Part shown: piece after piece, positions 1-10,008 of the stretch
Position numbering within the stretch: the stretch's first letter is position 1
Layout of the letters: every line of letters begins with the position of its first letter
From: Conus ventricosus
Taxonomy: Eukaryota; Mollusca; Gastropoda; Neogastropoda; Conidae
Direction: 5' to 3'
Length of the DNA: 64,000 nt
NCBI GenBank assembly: GCA_018398815.1
Contig: CM031601.1
Location: 32,454,880-32,518,879, forward strand
Program-made: the position numbers and the translations under genes
Notes under the pieces: generated by a model
Databases searched by the model: none
Told to the model about the DNA's origin: nothing
What the model saw: only the letters and a program-made list of their open reading frames with translations

Positions 1-113
1 GATGTTATTGAAATGATCAGGAAAAACATAGGATTAAACAAAAACTGAAATCTGAAAAGTTTAGTAAATTAGTATTAAAAACGGATAACCCTACACAGTA
101 TGTTTGTTTGTAG
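1..113 (+). pseudogene. Polinton/Maverick packaging ATPase, 3' end (partial)
   Basis: C-terminal tail of an FtsK/HerA-type DNA-packaging ATPase, cut by the window start. The last residues (SKLVL, then NPTQYVCL and a TAG stop at 111-113) match the end of the fuller copy at 57997-58609 almost codon for codon. A one-base deletion near position 12 relative to that copy shifts the frame, so the start of this piece is out of frame with its end. The 37 bases between the stop and the following hairpin are also conserved with the second copy. In Polintons this ATPase is thought to pump genome DNA into capsids. Whether this copy is part of a whole element lies outside the window. Confidence 0.8.
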
Positions 114-150
114 ATAATCGTTATTTTTTGGTTATTGAAGTCTTGCTTAT

Positions 151-240
151 CAGAGAACAGCATTTTACCAATCCTGGGTCACTTCGTCCGAAACTGGTTG
201 AGGACGAAGTGAGCCAGGATTGGTAAAATGCTGTTCTCTG
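151..240 (+). repeat. 90-base near-perfect hairpin downstream of ATPase (copy 1)
   Basis: Arms 151-189 and 202-240 (39 bases each) are reverse complements at 38 of 39 positions around a 12-base loop, GAAACTGGTTGA. It starts 37 bases after the ATPase stop. The equivalent structure at 58646-58735 has the same loop except one base and a similar inner stem, but a largely different middle stem that still pairs. Possible roles are a 3'-end or polyadenylation hairpin as known in giant viruses, or the physical end of the element. The role is inferred; the structure is seen directly. Confidence 0.9.
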
Positions 241-304
241 AGGGATAGACAGACAGACAGGCGCGAGTGCCCCTGTCCAGTTTTCATTTTAATTTCATAA
301 ACTT

Positions 305-539
305 ATATATTCATACATATATATATATACACACACACATATACACACACACACATATACACACATACACATATATACATACATATACACACACACACAC
401 ATATATAATATATATATATATATACACATACATATATATACATATATATACACATGTACATATACATACACATATATACATACATACACACACATACATA
501 CATACACACATACATACATACACATACATATACACACAC

Positions 540-594
<55 letters not shown>

Positions 595-596
595 GC
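305..596. repeat. compound TA/CA/CATA microsatellite
   Basis: Mixed TA, CA and tetranucleotide ACAT repeats ending in a pure (TA)n run of about 40 bases. Apparent ORFs across it (H/I/Y/T or C/V/Y residues only) are low-complexity artefacts. Confidence 0.95.
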
Positions 597-639
597 AGCT
601 TATAAAATATTTAATACCCGTCTAATACAGTATTTCTGT

Positions 640-1768
640 ACCGACTTCTAGATATGTCGAGGGTGTCATCTGGTTTTCAATACTCTAAAACTGCACGTGT
701 TGTTCAAATAGTATATGTAATGGTGTATTTGCGTTTGTTTTCTTTTGTATACTAACACACATTTTCCCGATTAAGATCATGTGGTTTATTATGTTTTGAT
801 TATTGATATTGTTTCCACAGGTAGTTATCTTGACTCCAAACAGAATGTCAAAAAGATCTAAATTTATGCGGATTCCTGTCTGACCATGAACATAACTTTC
901 CATTTTCTTCCAAAATGCTTTCACAGGGGGACATTTGTAAAAGAAGTGCTCTATGTAATCTACTTCAGTTCTACAAACGGAACAGTTACTATCCTCTGTC
1001 AATTTCATTTTATGTAACAAAATATTTGTTGGGTATATATTATGAACAATTTTCCACTGCAGCTCTCTTAATCTGGTTTCTTTCGTAGCAGCATGTGCCA
1101 TTAGCCATGAATCCTTGTCTATTTCAAAGTTCAGATTTCTAAGCCAAAACCCATGAGCACACGTCTTTAAATCTTCAGTTGTATTTCCTTTATCGGTTAA
1201 TATTTTCCTTATATGTTTGGCTTTATACAGTAAACCCTGTAATCAAAGTAATTCTGTATCCCTTCTTGGCAAGGATTTTCACGTATCCAGTTTTTCCAGG
1301 ATGCAGGTATTGAGTTTATTAAAGCATTATATTCAAAAAGAACATTTCCTCTGTTTTGTACTACTTTTTCCAGAATTTCTTCAGAACTCAGCATTCTATT
1401 TTCATTTTCTTTAATAATATCCTTTATTCTTTCAATTCCTACTCTTTTCCAGGAAGGAAAGAATAGAGTGCGACATTTATATTTTATAAGCGAATTGTTC
1501 CACAGTAGCTGTTTGTGAAAGTTTTGTCGTGACACATCAGTTTGTTTGGTTAGTGTTTTGTTATCTAAATGTGTGTGTAGAACTTCTTGCCAAAATGGGT
1601 TATTGATCTGACAATGGGGGGACAGCATTCTCGATGTACAGTTTATATCAAAGGCACCCATGTTACTTGTTATTTTTATCCAGATGCCACTTGGGGATAT
1701 AGCTCCAGTTATCGGTTGTGGCTGTAAATAATCTTCCTACCCACTGTAGATAGAAACTATCTTGCATC
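640..1768 (-). mobile_element. Tx1/L1-like LINE, 3' part (ORF2 C-terminus)
   Basis: Two minus-strand ORF pieces (1209-1661 and 685-1101), plus an in-frame extension to about 1765, encode the region after the RT domain of a Tx1/L1-type ORF2. The upstream part has the pattern NPFWQEVL ... LLWNNSLIKYK ... WKRVGIERIKDI. The C-terminal piece has ELQWKIVHNIYPTNILLHKM followed by CSVC and a His/Cys knuckle (the zf-RVT region). Frameshifts near 1670 and between 1101 and 1209 make it non-functional. Just beyond 1768 the RT domain of the same clade runs in the opposite direction, so the copy is a 5'-inverted insertion. The 3' UTR is short and abuts the microsatellite. Confidence 0.8.
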
Positions 1769-2086
1769 TTAAAAAGATTCTTCCCAAGAGCCTTGACCTT
1801 CCAAGAGACCAAGTAAATAATTGGAGACCAATTACACTAACTAATACAGATTATAAAATATTAGCAAAGGCATTGGCGTTGAGACTGAATAAAGTTATTG
1901 ATAAATTGATTAGCCATGATCAAGTAGGTTATCTGAAGGGTCGAAATATTTCGACAGTAATACGAACTATAGATGATGTCATCAACTATCTAAATGTAAC
2001 CAAAAAGTGCGGATATCTATTAGCACTACATTATCAAAAAGCGTTTGACTCTGTTTCTAAAGAATTTATGTTGCAAACTTTCGGAG
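1769..2086 (+). mobile_element. Tx1/L1-like LINE, inverted RT segment
   Basis: Plus-strand reading gives the first RT blocks of a Tx1/L1 ORF2: NNWRPITLTNTDYKILAKAL, then HDQVGYLKGRNISTVIR, then a third block (LLALHYQKAFDSVSKEF; the usual catalytic LDY reads LHY). It is broken at about 2086 by SINE sequence. It belongs to the same element type as the minus-strand 3' part at 640-1768 and meets it head to head near 1768, the arrangement expected from twin priming during target-primed reverse transcription. Confidence 0.8.
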
Positions 2087-2338
2087 TTAACTTTGGTTCT
2101 GACTCCATTTGCCATACAGTCCTTCGAATGAGACTGCAAACCGAGGTTCCGTGTGTGAACGCACGCATAACATCTTGCACACGCGTAAAATCCCATCACC
2201 AGCTTTCGGAAGAGAAGGCGAGTTTGGCCGTTAGTATGGATGACACGTTACACATAGCATGCACCTTCCCCGAAGTTGGAGTATGGCTGCCTTAATGGTG
2301 GGATAAAAAAACGGTCATACACACAAAACTCCACTCCC
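2087..2338 (+). mobile_element. SINE body fragment (headless)
   Basis: About 200 bases are the reverse complement of the body of the tRNA-headed SINE at 11711-12236 (shared stretch from the SINE's 'gactccattt' to its 'catgcacc' region). From about 2280 the sequence switches to a different 3' module (GTATGGCTGCCTTAATGG, then AAACGGTCATACACA) that the 12-kb copy lacks. The tRNA-like head is missing. It separates the broken Tx1 copy from the next LINE. Confidence 0.65.
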
Positions 2339-5095
2339 AAGTATCGGCCTGCCTACGCAGAAAATCTGCTTGCTTCAACCATTGAAAAGAATTCCTCCTC
2401 TTCTAATAAATCAGTCACTTTTGTCAAACACAAAGCCCTAAAAGAAAAATCTCCCTGCAACTTTTCATCCGACAACATGGAAGACTACAATCTTCCTTTT
2501 ACATTAAACGAGCTGAAATCTGCCTTACTCTCTTGCAGCGATTCCTCTCCAGGTATAGATGACATACATTATCAACTATTGAAACATCTTCCGCAAGAAG
2601 GTCTGAACATCCTGTTACAGGTATACAACCACGTGTGGACTACAGGTTGCTTTCCACCTCTTGGCGGACAGCCCTCATTATTCCCATCCCCAAACCTGGA
2701 AAAGATCTTTCTAATCCATCTAACTACCGTCCCATAGCTTTGACCAGCTGTGTCTGTAAATTGATGGAAAAAATGGTCAATGCTAGGCTCATGTGGAAAC
2801 TCGAAACCGATGGCCTTTTGGCGAAAGAAACAGTGTGGTTTCCGCAAACATCGTAGTACAGTTGACCATTTGATTCGTCTGGAATCTACACTTAGGAACG
2901 CCTTTCTAAACAGACAGCATGCAGTGGCAATTTTCTTTGACTTGGAGAAGGCCTACGATACCACCTGGAAGTCGGGGATACTTCATGATCTCCACGATCT
3001 GGGTTTTCGAGGTCATCTTCCGCTTTTTATTCAAAATCTTTTGGCAGAACGACAGTTTCAGGTCCGGGTTGGCACCACTCTCTCTGATGTCCACGAGCAG
3101 GAGTTGGGTGTTCCACAGGGGAGCATACTATCTCCTGCCCTCTTTAGTATTAAGATCAACAACATTGTGAAATCAGTTCAGCAGGGTTCAGACTGCTCAT
3201 TGTTTGTGGATGATTTTGCTGTCTACGCAACTGGAAGCCTGTACCGAGTGTCCAGCGCAGGCTCCAGCTTTGCGTAGATAAAATCCATCGGTGGGCGGAT
3301 GAAAACGGTTTCACCTTTTCTGCTACAAAAACCCAGTGTATTCACTTCCATAATTTCCGTCAGTTTTTTCCAGATCCGGAACTTCAAGTAGGGAAATCTC
3401 CCATTCCAGCTGTTAAAGAGGCCAAATTTCTGGGAGTCATTTTTGACAAAAACTTAACTTTCTCAGCCATATTAAAAACCTCAAAACTGCTTGCCAAAAG
3501 GCACTGAATATTCTGCGGGTCGTAGCACACACCGACTGGGGCGCTGATAAGAAACTTTGTTGCACCTCTACAGAGCCTGGTCCGTTCCAAACTGGACTAC
3601 GGTTGTGCTGTGTACGGCTCCGCAAGATCATCTTACCTCAAACTCTTGGACCCTATCCACCATCAAGGGCTTCGTCTCTGTCTTGGAGCGTTCCGCACCA
3701 CCCTGTGTACAGCCTGTACGCAGAGGCAGGTGAACCTTCACTGTCCAACCGCAGGCTGAAACTGTCTTTGAATTATTACATCCGACTGTTCTCAGAACCG
3801 CAGAATCCTGCCTATGACTGTGTTTTTGACCCTCCGTTCCAAAGTAAGTTTGAAACAAACCCGAAATGTATTCCGCCGTTTGGGCTTCGTATGCAGCCTC
3901 ACGTGCGGAATGCAGGTCTAGACCTGGGAGTAGTTTCCGATTTTTCCAAGTTTCCGGATCAACCTCCATGGACCTTTTTCACACCAGAGATTCGTTTTGA
4001 TCTCGCAGCTTTCCGTAAGGAGTCTACCAGCTCTCTGGCGTACAAGGCTTTGTATGCCGAGCTCTGTTCCAAATTCCCATCCTATCAAAAAGTTTTCACT
4101 GACGGTTCCAAGTCTGAGGATGGAGTGGCCTGTGCAGCCTACTGCCCTGGGGCTCCTTCTCAGATATTGTTGGAACATATCCATTCCGATGCTTCTGTCT
4201 ATTCTGCTGAACTTACTGCTCTAGTACTGGCTTTGAAGATAATCTCCCATTCTTCGAGGAGGGACTTTCTGGTTCTGTCGGATTCGCTGTCAGCTTTGGA
4301 GGCCATAGCTGGCCGCAACCTTCAGCATCCAGAACTTTACTTTTTTTTTAACTTTTTAGCAAGTTGAAGGCGGACGGTTACAACATTACTCTTGCTTGGG
4401 TTCCTGGCCATGTTGGCATCGGCGGGAACGAAATGGTTGATCGTTTAGCCAAGAACGCCACAAGAGAGAAACTGTCCAACACTTATATCCCCTGCTCAGA
4501 TGTGAAACCCAAAATTAACGATTATGTGAGAGACCTCTGGCAGGAGGATTGGAACACACAGACGAATAACAAACTCTTTCAGATCCGTCCAAACCTTAAA
4601 GACTTCCTCCCATCTACGTCGGGTGGTCGTAAAGAGGAAACGGTTCTGTGCCGGATGCACACCGGCCATTCGTATTTTACCCATTCTTACCTTTTAAAGA
4701 GTGAGAAGCTCCGTGGTGCATTCCATGTCATGCCCCACTCACAATGAAACATGTTCTTTTAGAGTGTTGGGACTTGCACGATGTGAGACACAAACATTTT
4801 ACAGCGGAGTCCATGAAGATCCTGTTCAGGGATGTCCCGCCTGACGTGATCCTTGGGTTTTTGAGAGAAATTAACATTTTTCATCTGATTTGAGATTTTA
4901 CGGAAGAAGGATTTTTAACAAAGTTTCTGGTTCGTTTGTAGACGATGTCATTTAACGAGATGTGTGAAAGTTGTTTTTTTTTTTTTTTTTTTTTTTTTAA
5001 TGACTGGTGAGTTGATTTTAACGTGGTGACAGCCCTGATGTGGCCCTCTGCGGTCGGCTGGGCTATAAGCAACATTATCTTATCTTATCTCCTAG
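2339..5095 (+). mobile_element. I/Jockey-type LINE with RT and RNase H, 5'-truncated
   Basis: Frameshifted ORF2 read in order: linker and RT start at 2390-2650 (LPFTLNELKSALLSC, SSPGIDDIHYQLLKHLP); RT core at 2640-3250 with NYRPIALTSCVCKLMEKMV, GFRKHRSTVDHLIRLES, FFDLEKAYDT, GVPQGSILSP and the active-site block FVDDFAVYA; RT thumb to about 3500 (KFLGVIFDKNLTF); RNase H at about 4095-4460 (VFTDGSKSEDG, AELTALVLAL, LSDSLSALEA, WVPGHVGIGGNEMVD); then a C-terminal knuckle to the stop near 4891. At least five frame changes (about 2660, 2820, 3245, 3480, 4350) show it is dead or mis-assembled. There is no endonuclease or ORF1, so it is 5'-truncated. A T tract lies at 4977-4998, and the 3' end is a short (TTATC)n run at about 5078-5095. 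Confidence 0.88.
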
Positions 5096-5139
5096 CCTAC
5101 GCAGAAGTTCACAGGAGAAGATTTCTCCTCATAACACCT

Positions 5140-5350
5140 TTCCAGTTTCAGTTTCATCAAGGAGTCACTGCGTGCGGACTACTCCATATACGCTACACCA
5201 CACTACACATGATTTTAAGCTGATGGATAAATGAATTAACAACTAAGATGAGAGAATTCAAGAAGAGGGTCTCGCGGCTACGACTCAGCAGATGTCTGAC
5301 CTACGCATTAGCCCAGTGCGCTGGTCATACCTTGAGTGCCTGCGTAACAT
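5140..5350 (+). mobile_element. SINE-like dispersed repeat
   Basis: Sequence with CAGTTTCAGTTTCATCAAGG and TCCATATACGCTACACCAC, then a module containing TACGACTCAGCAGATGTC and ACGCATTAGCCCA. The second module recurs in reverse orientation at 19315-19412. Both are of a type I recognise as common snail SINE sequence; no database check was possible. Confidence 0.6.
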
Positions 5351-5384
5351 TGGTTGTCTTTTTTTTTCTCTTTTTTTTTTGGTA

Positions 5385-5600
5385 GGTGTGTGGAGTGAAT
5401 GTACACGTGTGTGTATGGATGTGTGGGCACGGCCCCATGTGTGTGCGTGTGTGCATTCGTGTATGTGTGTGTGCATGTGTGTGCCTGCATGTATGTGTTT
5501 GTGCGTGTGCAGAAGTGCGTGCGCGCGCGCATGTGTGTGTGTGTGTAATTTGTGGGTTTGTGTGAGCATTCACACGTATGTGTACATATGTATGTGTTCA
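5385..5600. repeat. imperfect GT/GC-rich microsatellite
   Basis: Degenerate (TG)n with interspersed CA and CG steps, including a (CG)n stretch near 5519. Overlapping ORFs on both strands are repeat artefacts. Confidence 0.9.
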
Positions 5601-5659
5601 GTTCAGTTCAGTGGTTTATTTAATGTCTTTTCATCGCCAGATGATATTAGACACTTTTT

Positions 5660-6197
5660 TTTTAATTAAAAGAAAACCCAACCTCTACACTTAATTTATC
5701 ATCCACGTGAGTACTTTCAACCCACATCTGATATGTGCATGCTTACATAAGTGAAATACCCTAGTATTGATCTTTATAAAAAATATTGCAACCGGTGACT
5801 GCGAAATAACCATGGCAATTTCAGCAACATGGGAACCATATAAGACAGTACTAACATTATCGAAGTTTGTCATCTCAATACCTTTCTCCTGATAGAGCGT
5901 GGTCAACACTGAGCATTCAAATAAAAGATGATGTACATAAATGTTTTCTCTGCAGACACAAGTAATACCATGAGAATATTTAGTGTTCCAAGTATTCAGC
6001 CTTAACTTATGAATTAATCTGGCAATGTGCCTGGGACACGACGGTAAACTAGACATTTTTTCACTTAAATTCTTCTTATGTATATATTTTTCCATGATTT
6101 GGATTAATTCACAAGCGGGTAAATCTAAGGGACTGTTTAATAAATTTTCAGCATTTCTATTTGCTCCTTCTTTTGCAAGACTGTCTGCTATTATATG
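5660..6197 (-). mobile_element. I/Nimb-type LINE, 3' end (RNase H tail and C-terminal knuckle)
   Basis: The minus strand reads IADSLAKEGANRNAENLL (the end of an RNase H domain) and then an open 134-codon stretch at 5691-6095 with ARLIHKLRLNTWNTKYSHG and CVCRENIYVHHLLFEC, a Cys/His knuckle usual downstream of RNase H in I-clade elements. The stop is at 5691. The 5' part is lost where a GT microsatellite begins at about 6195. Confidence 0.75.
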
Positions 6198-6332
6198 TAT
6201 GTGTATATGTGTGTGTCTTTGTATGTGGACGTGTACGTATGTGCGTGTGTATATGCATTTGTGCGTTCATGTGTATGTGCGCACGCGTGTGGGTGTGGAC
6301 GTGCACATGCACACATGTGTATATGTGTGTTT
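6190..6332. repeat. imperfect GT microsatellite
   Basis: Degenerate TATG/TGTG repeat that interrupts the LINE remnant on its left. From 6333 to 6633 the sequence is unique and no gene is visible. Confidence 0.85.
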
Positions 6333-6633
6333 AAAGTTATGTCATTTAAATGGGACGGATCTAGATGTTAAGTCCATTCCATGTGTTGAAATCAGAGCAT
6401 TTGGGACCAGGTTTTTATTTTTCATTTCTATTTTTGCGTTTGTCCTGCATGAACATGTGAGCCTGCCAAGCTACGGGCGTGGTATCCAGGTTTATAGTTT
6501 GAAACATGGAAATGAATATTTTTCCTTTGATCTGATGATCATGTGAACTGGGTATACTTATTTTAGACTTTTTCTTAACATTTCAGGCTTTTACGTTGTT
6601 CGTGGACTTTTGTTTCAAAGTGAGGCGACTGCA

Positions 6634-6892
6634 AACTTCAAAGAACAATGACTGTTCCACCGAAGGACAGAGACAAACAAATTACAAGACAAAACACGGC
6701 GCGTTTCGACCTCTTTGGTCTTCTTCAGGCTAGACGAACAACATTCAAGACAATGTGTGCACGTCCTTCGTTTTCATCGTCTTGAATGTCGTTTGTCTTG
6801 CCTGAAGAAGACCAGAGAGGTCGAAACGCGCCGTGTTTTGTCTTGTAACTTGTCCCTTTCGTTCTGCGGAACAGTAATTGTTCTTTGAAGTT
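6634..6892. repeat. foldback (long inverted repeat) element
   Basis: Left arm 6634-6751 and right arm 6779-6892 are inverted copies of each other around a spacer of about 27 bases. The inner 70 bases or so of each arm are nearly identical. The left arm reads CGTTTCGACCTCTTTGGTCT and the right arm shows its complement. The outer 45 bases are diverged. A related sequence (GAAGACC...GGT..AAA..C and then GTGTCTTGTCTTGT) occurs once as a single arm near 28655-28715 and again near 34875-34930. No coding capacity; probably a non-autonomous inverted-repeat transposon. Confidence 0.8.
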
Positions 6893-7302
6893 CAGTTTTG
6901 AAGTCTTTGTCCAGTTCGGGTTCAACTATCTTTTGGGTCTGATACTACTGCTTCCGAGGTCGGGTGGGTTATGGACACTACGACAGACTGACGTGTGGTC
7001 AAAACATTGCTCTAACCTTGTGAAAATGAGTTGTGACAGGTTTCTTGAAAGAACATGGTTGAGAAAAAGTACATTGCTTACATCTCCTCGCAGCTGCTCA
7101 AAGTGAAAATTCAGTCGATACGTTCAACAACGGCCGCACTGTCGCCATGCACAGAACCTGCACGTGCCTCCAGTGACGATGGGGGCTACAATAACAACCC
7201 GCTGCAGCAACTCTTGGCCTCAGGTTTGTCCGGTCCACATGTAGCCGAATAATTGTGGGTTTTGTACGTGTTATTCATGCATCTATTGGTGCACGCATGA
7301 AA
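6893..7302. other. unique sequence, no gene seen
   Basis: Mixed-composition sequence with only short ORFs and no recognisable domain or RNA. Confidence 0.5.
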
Positions 7303-7306
7303 CACA

Positions 7307-7347
<41 letters not shown>

Positions 7348-7417
7348 ACACACACGCACACACACACACACACACACACACTTCTACAATCCCCACCAGT
7401 ACCATCATACACACACA

Positions 7418-7453
<36 letters not shown>
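7303..7453. repeat. CA, GT and GA microsatellites
   Basis: (CA)n at 7303-7381, (GT)n at about 7417-7434, then (GA)n to 7453. The following 440 bases (7454-7897) are unique with no gene visible. Confidence 0.95.
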
Positions 7454-7897
7454 TATCTGAATAGTTGCGGGTGTGGGCGACAGGCTTATATGAATGTGTA
7501 TTTGTGTTGCGTGTCGCAGTCACAAGCATGCTGTTGTTTAACTTTTTTGTTGGTAAAACGCGTGCATAATTTTCATTCTGTTCTTTCATACTCACTCACG
7601 TCACAATGATATACCGAACTAACAGGTTTAATCCAACACATATGTTTATTTACAATTTTTTGTCAAAACCACCTGCGTCTAGATAACGTTTGTTTTAAAG
7701 ATATCTGTTCATGGAAAATATGGATTTTCAGTGTGATTGGGTTGGGTTTGTTTTTTTAATGAAGCATTAGCAGATGCAACTCTGGCTACATAAGTGCAGT
7801 GAAGGAAACCAGAGATTCTGTAAAGTATAGTAATTTATGCAGTCTGTCACAAGCAGCAGTTACACCCTTCTATTGGTAGTTTACGCTTACAAATGAG

Positions 7898-8113
7898 AAA
7901 TCACACTCTCTTACAATGAAATGGGGAAATCACACTATCTTACAATGAAGGGGAAATCACACTATCTTACAATGAAAGAGAAATCACACTGTCTTACAAT
8001 GAAAGAGAAATCACACTGTCTTACAATGAAAGAGAAATCACACTGTCTTGCAATGAAAGAGAAATCACACTGTCTTACAATGAAAGAGAAATCACACTGT
8101 CTTACAATGAAAT
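7898..8113. repeat. 27-base minisatellite, 8 copies
   Basis: Tandem unit of 27 bases starting AAATCACACTGTCTTACAAT, with early units reading CTATC in place of CTGTC. Since 27 is divisible by 3, both strands stay open and give repeat-peptide ORFs (for example KEKSHCLTM). No gene signal is seen around them. Confidence 0.95.
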
Positions 8114-8269
8114 GGGGCAGAGGTTGGGCCAGTGCTGACTCATGCTGAAGCAGCAGAGAGTTTGGAACAACCAGTCCTACTCTGCGTAGGACCACCGCAA
8201 CTCCGTCAGGGTCCCCAACACCGCTACAACTGTAGAGCCAACCTTGCAGCAAAACAACACTGTCTGTTC

Positions 8270-8447
8270 ACTGTAAGGGCTGTACATTTTCCACACTATA
8301 AGGGCTGTACATTTTCCACACTTTAAGGGCTGTACATTTTCCACACTTTAAGGGCTGTACATTTTCCACACTTTAAGGGCTGTACATTTTCCACACTTTA
8401 AGGGCTGTACATTTTCCACACTGTAAGGGCTGTACATTTTCCACAGT
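8270..8447. repeat. 25-base minisatellite, about 7 copies
   Basis: Tandem unit built on AGGGCTGTACATTTTCCACA followed by CTTTA/CTGTA. The sequence between 8114 and 8269 is unique. Confidence 0.95.
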
Positions 8448-8709
8448 TAATTCATGCCTACCTGTGTGTGCGTGTGTGTGACCACGTATAACTCTGCATA
8501 CAATTGAGAGAGAAAGAAAGAAAGGGAGAGAGAGAATGTCTTTGTGTCTGAATGTGTTAGAATGAACCTCTGTAAGTGTAATTGTGTTGGGTTTTTTTTT
8601 CTACTCCCCATCATTCAAAGAAAGGCCAGGCAGGGCACCTGCCATGAGATCCTCGTTGCTCCTCTCTCCTTTAGGGGCAAAACCAAAAGAACTCGTGTCG
8701 GTCCTAAGA

Positions 8710-8710
<1 letters not shown>

Positions 8711-8741
<31 letters not shown>
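8711..8741. repeat. poly-C tract
   Basis: 31 consecutive C. Length is unreliable in long-read assemblies. Confidence 0.9.
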
Positions 8742-8742
<1 letters not shown>

Positions 8743-8856
8743 TGGTGACTTGAGAATGGAAGCAGACAAATTGCCTTTCTTCGTTTCTTTGGTGTTGACC
8801 AGGTCCACAGATGATGTAGTTGACACACTGACCACCGACACCGGTGGAATAGATTT

Positions 8857-9207
8857 GGTGGACACACTGACCATAGACACCAAACAGACATGGTGGACAC
8901 ACTGGCCATAGACACCAAACAGACCTGGTGGACACACTGACCATAGACACCAAACAGACATGGTGGACACACTGACCATAGACACCAAACAGACATGGTG
9001 GACACACTGACCATAGACACCAAACAGACATGGTGGACACACTGACCATAGACACCAAACAGACCTGGTGGACACACTGACCATAGACACCAAACAGACC
9101 TGGTGGACACACTGACCATAGACACCAAACAGACATGGTGGACACACTGACCATAGACACCAAACAGACATGGTGGACACACTGACCATGGGCAGCTGTG
9201 AAACAGA
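8857..9207. repeat. 35-base minisatellite, about 10 copies
   Basis: Unit TGGTGGACACACTGACCATA followed by GACACCAAACAGACA, varying mainly at A/C near its end. Because 35 is not a multiple of 3 and the minus strand of the unit lacks stops in every frame, three overlapping long ORFs of near-identical repeat peptide appear. They are artefacts. 9208-9539 is unique with no gene seen. Confidence 0.95.
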
Positions 9208-9539
9208 CATGGTAGTGTCCACAGAACTGCAATACACGGAGGCAAATCTTATGTCGGCCTGTGTCTGACTGTCTTCTGTTTGTCAACATTTTTTTCAAGA
9301 AACAAAATTCTCTCACATCAAATTCTCATAAATCCTGTGGCAGCTCCGACTGGACTCAGCATGTCTGTCTGAGTTTCAGCATGGTTTTTTTTTTTCCATG
9401 GAACTGTAAGTCCTTCGACGGCAGTCTGCACACATTCTACCATTCCTCGCTCCAGAACATTCCGTTTTAGGCTTGTTTTTCTTCACTTTTCTGAACATGA
9501 GTTTTAACGAAGGGGAAGGGTGAGTGGGCTTGTGTGCTA

Positions 9540-9870
9540 TGCTTTTTCTTTTGCCGTGATGGCATCCGTCTGTCTCGAGAGACAGTGATGTTGTGCTGTG
9601 GATCAGTCAGTTGTGGAGTTGCAGCGCCTGCTGTGGCTGAAGAGCCCGATCCTTGAGCGGCAGGCTCTGTTGCAGTTGCTGCAGGTGAAGTCTCGGTCAT
9701 GAGTGTCTGTTAATGCCGAGGCAATTCTTTGCCGTCTGCGGCGCCTCTGGTCTTTCCACTGGGCCTCTCTCCTCTGCTCTGCATGTTTGATGCCGACCTT
9801 GATGGTGGACCGCCAGCTGATCCGATCTGTGATCTTATGCCATACCAAGTGTCGGTCCTATATTGTTTGC
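9540..9870 (-). mobile_element. LINE ORF2 C-terminus (C2H2 knuckle)
   Basis: Minus-strand ORF 9603-9848 reads DRISWRSTIKVGIKHAEQRR, a basic RRRRRQR stretch, then FTCSNCNRACRSRIGLFSH with SRRC, a C2H2-like finger found at the extreme C-terminus of many invertebrate non-LTR ORF2 proteins. The stop is at 9603. The following bases to about 9540 look like the 3' UTR. The RT itself is absent. Confidence 0.7.
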
Positions 9871-9911
9871 ATGTGAACAGACACGTATGCATGTGTCCTC
9901 GGTCTTTGTGT

Positions 9912-9916
<5 letters not shown>

Positions 9917-9979
<63 letters not shown>
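9917..9979. repeat. GT/GA microsatellite with G tract
   Basis: (TG)n, (GA)n of about 45 bases, then nine G residues, about 30 bases upstream of the LicD reading frame. Confidence 0.9.
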
Positions 9980-9981
<2 letters not shown>

Positions 9982-10008
9982 CGTAACTGATCGTGCGTGT
10001 GACATTAA

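Noticed and set aside
267..651. ORFs of H/I/Y/T or C/V/Y residues
   Set aside because: Microsatellite translation only; the same applies to the other CA, GA and TA tracts.
7055..7252. 65-codon ORF (MVEKKYIAYISSQLL...)
   Set aside because: Short, no recognised family, no splice context.
8601..9316. Three overlapping minus-strand ORFs of 177-233 codons (MSVWCLWSVCPP repeats)
   Set aside because: They are read-throughs of the 35-base minisatellite, which is open in every minus frame; identical repeat peptides in three frames argue against a protein.
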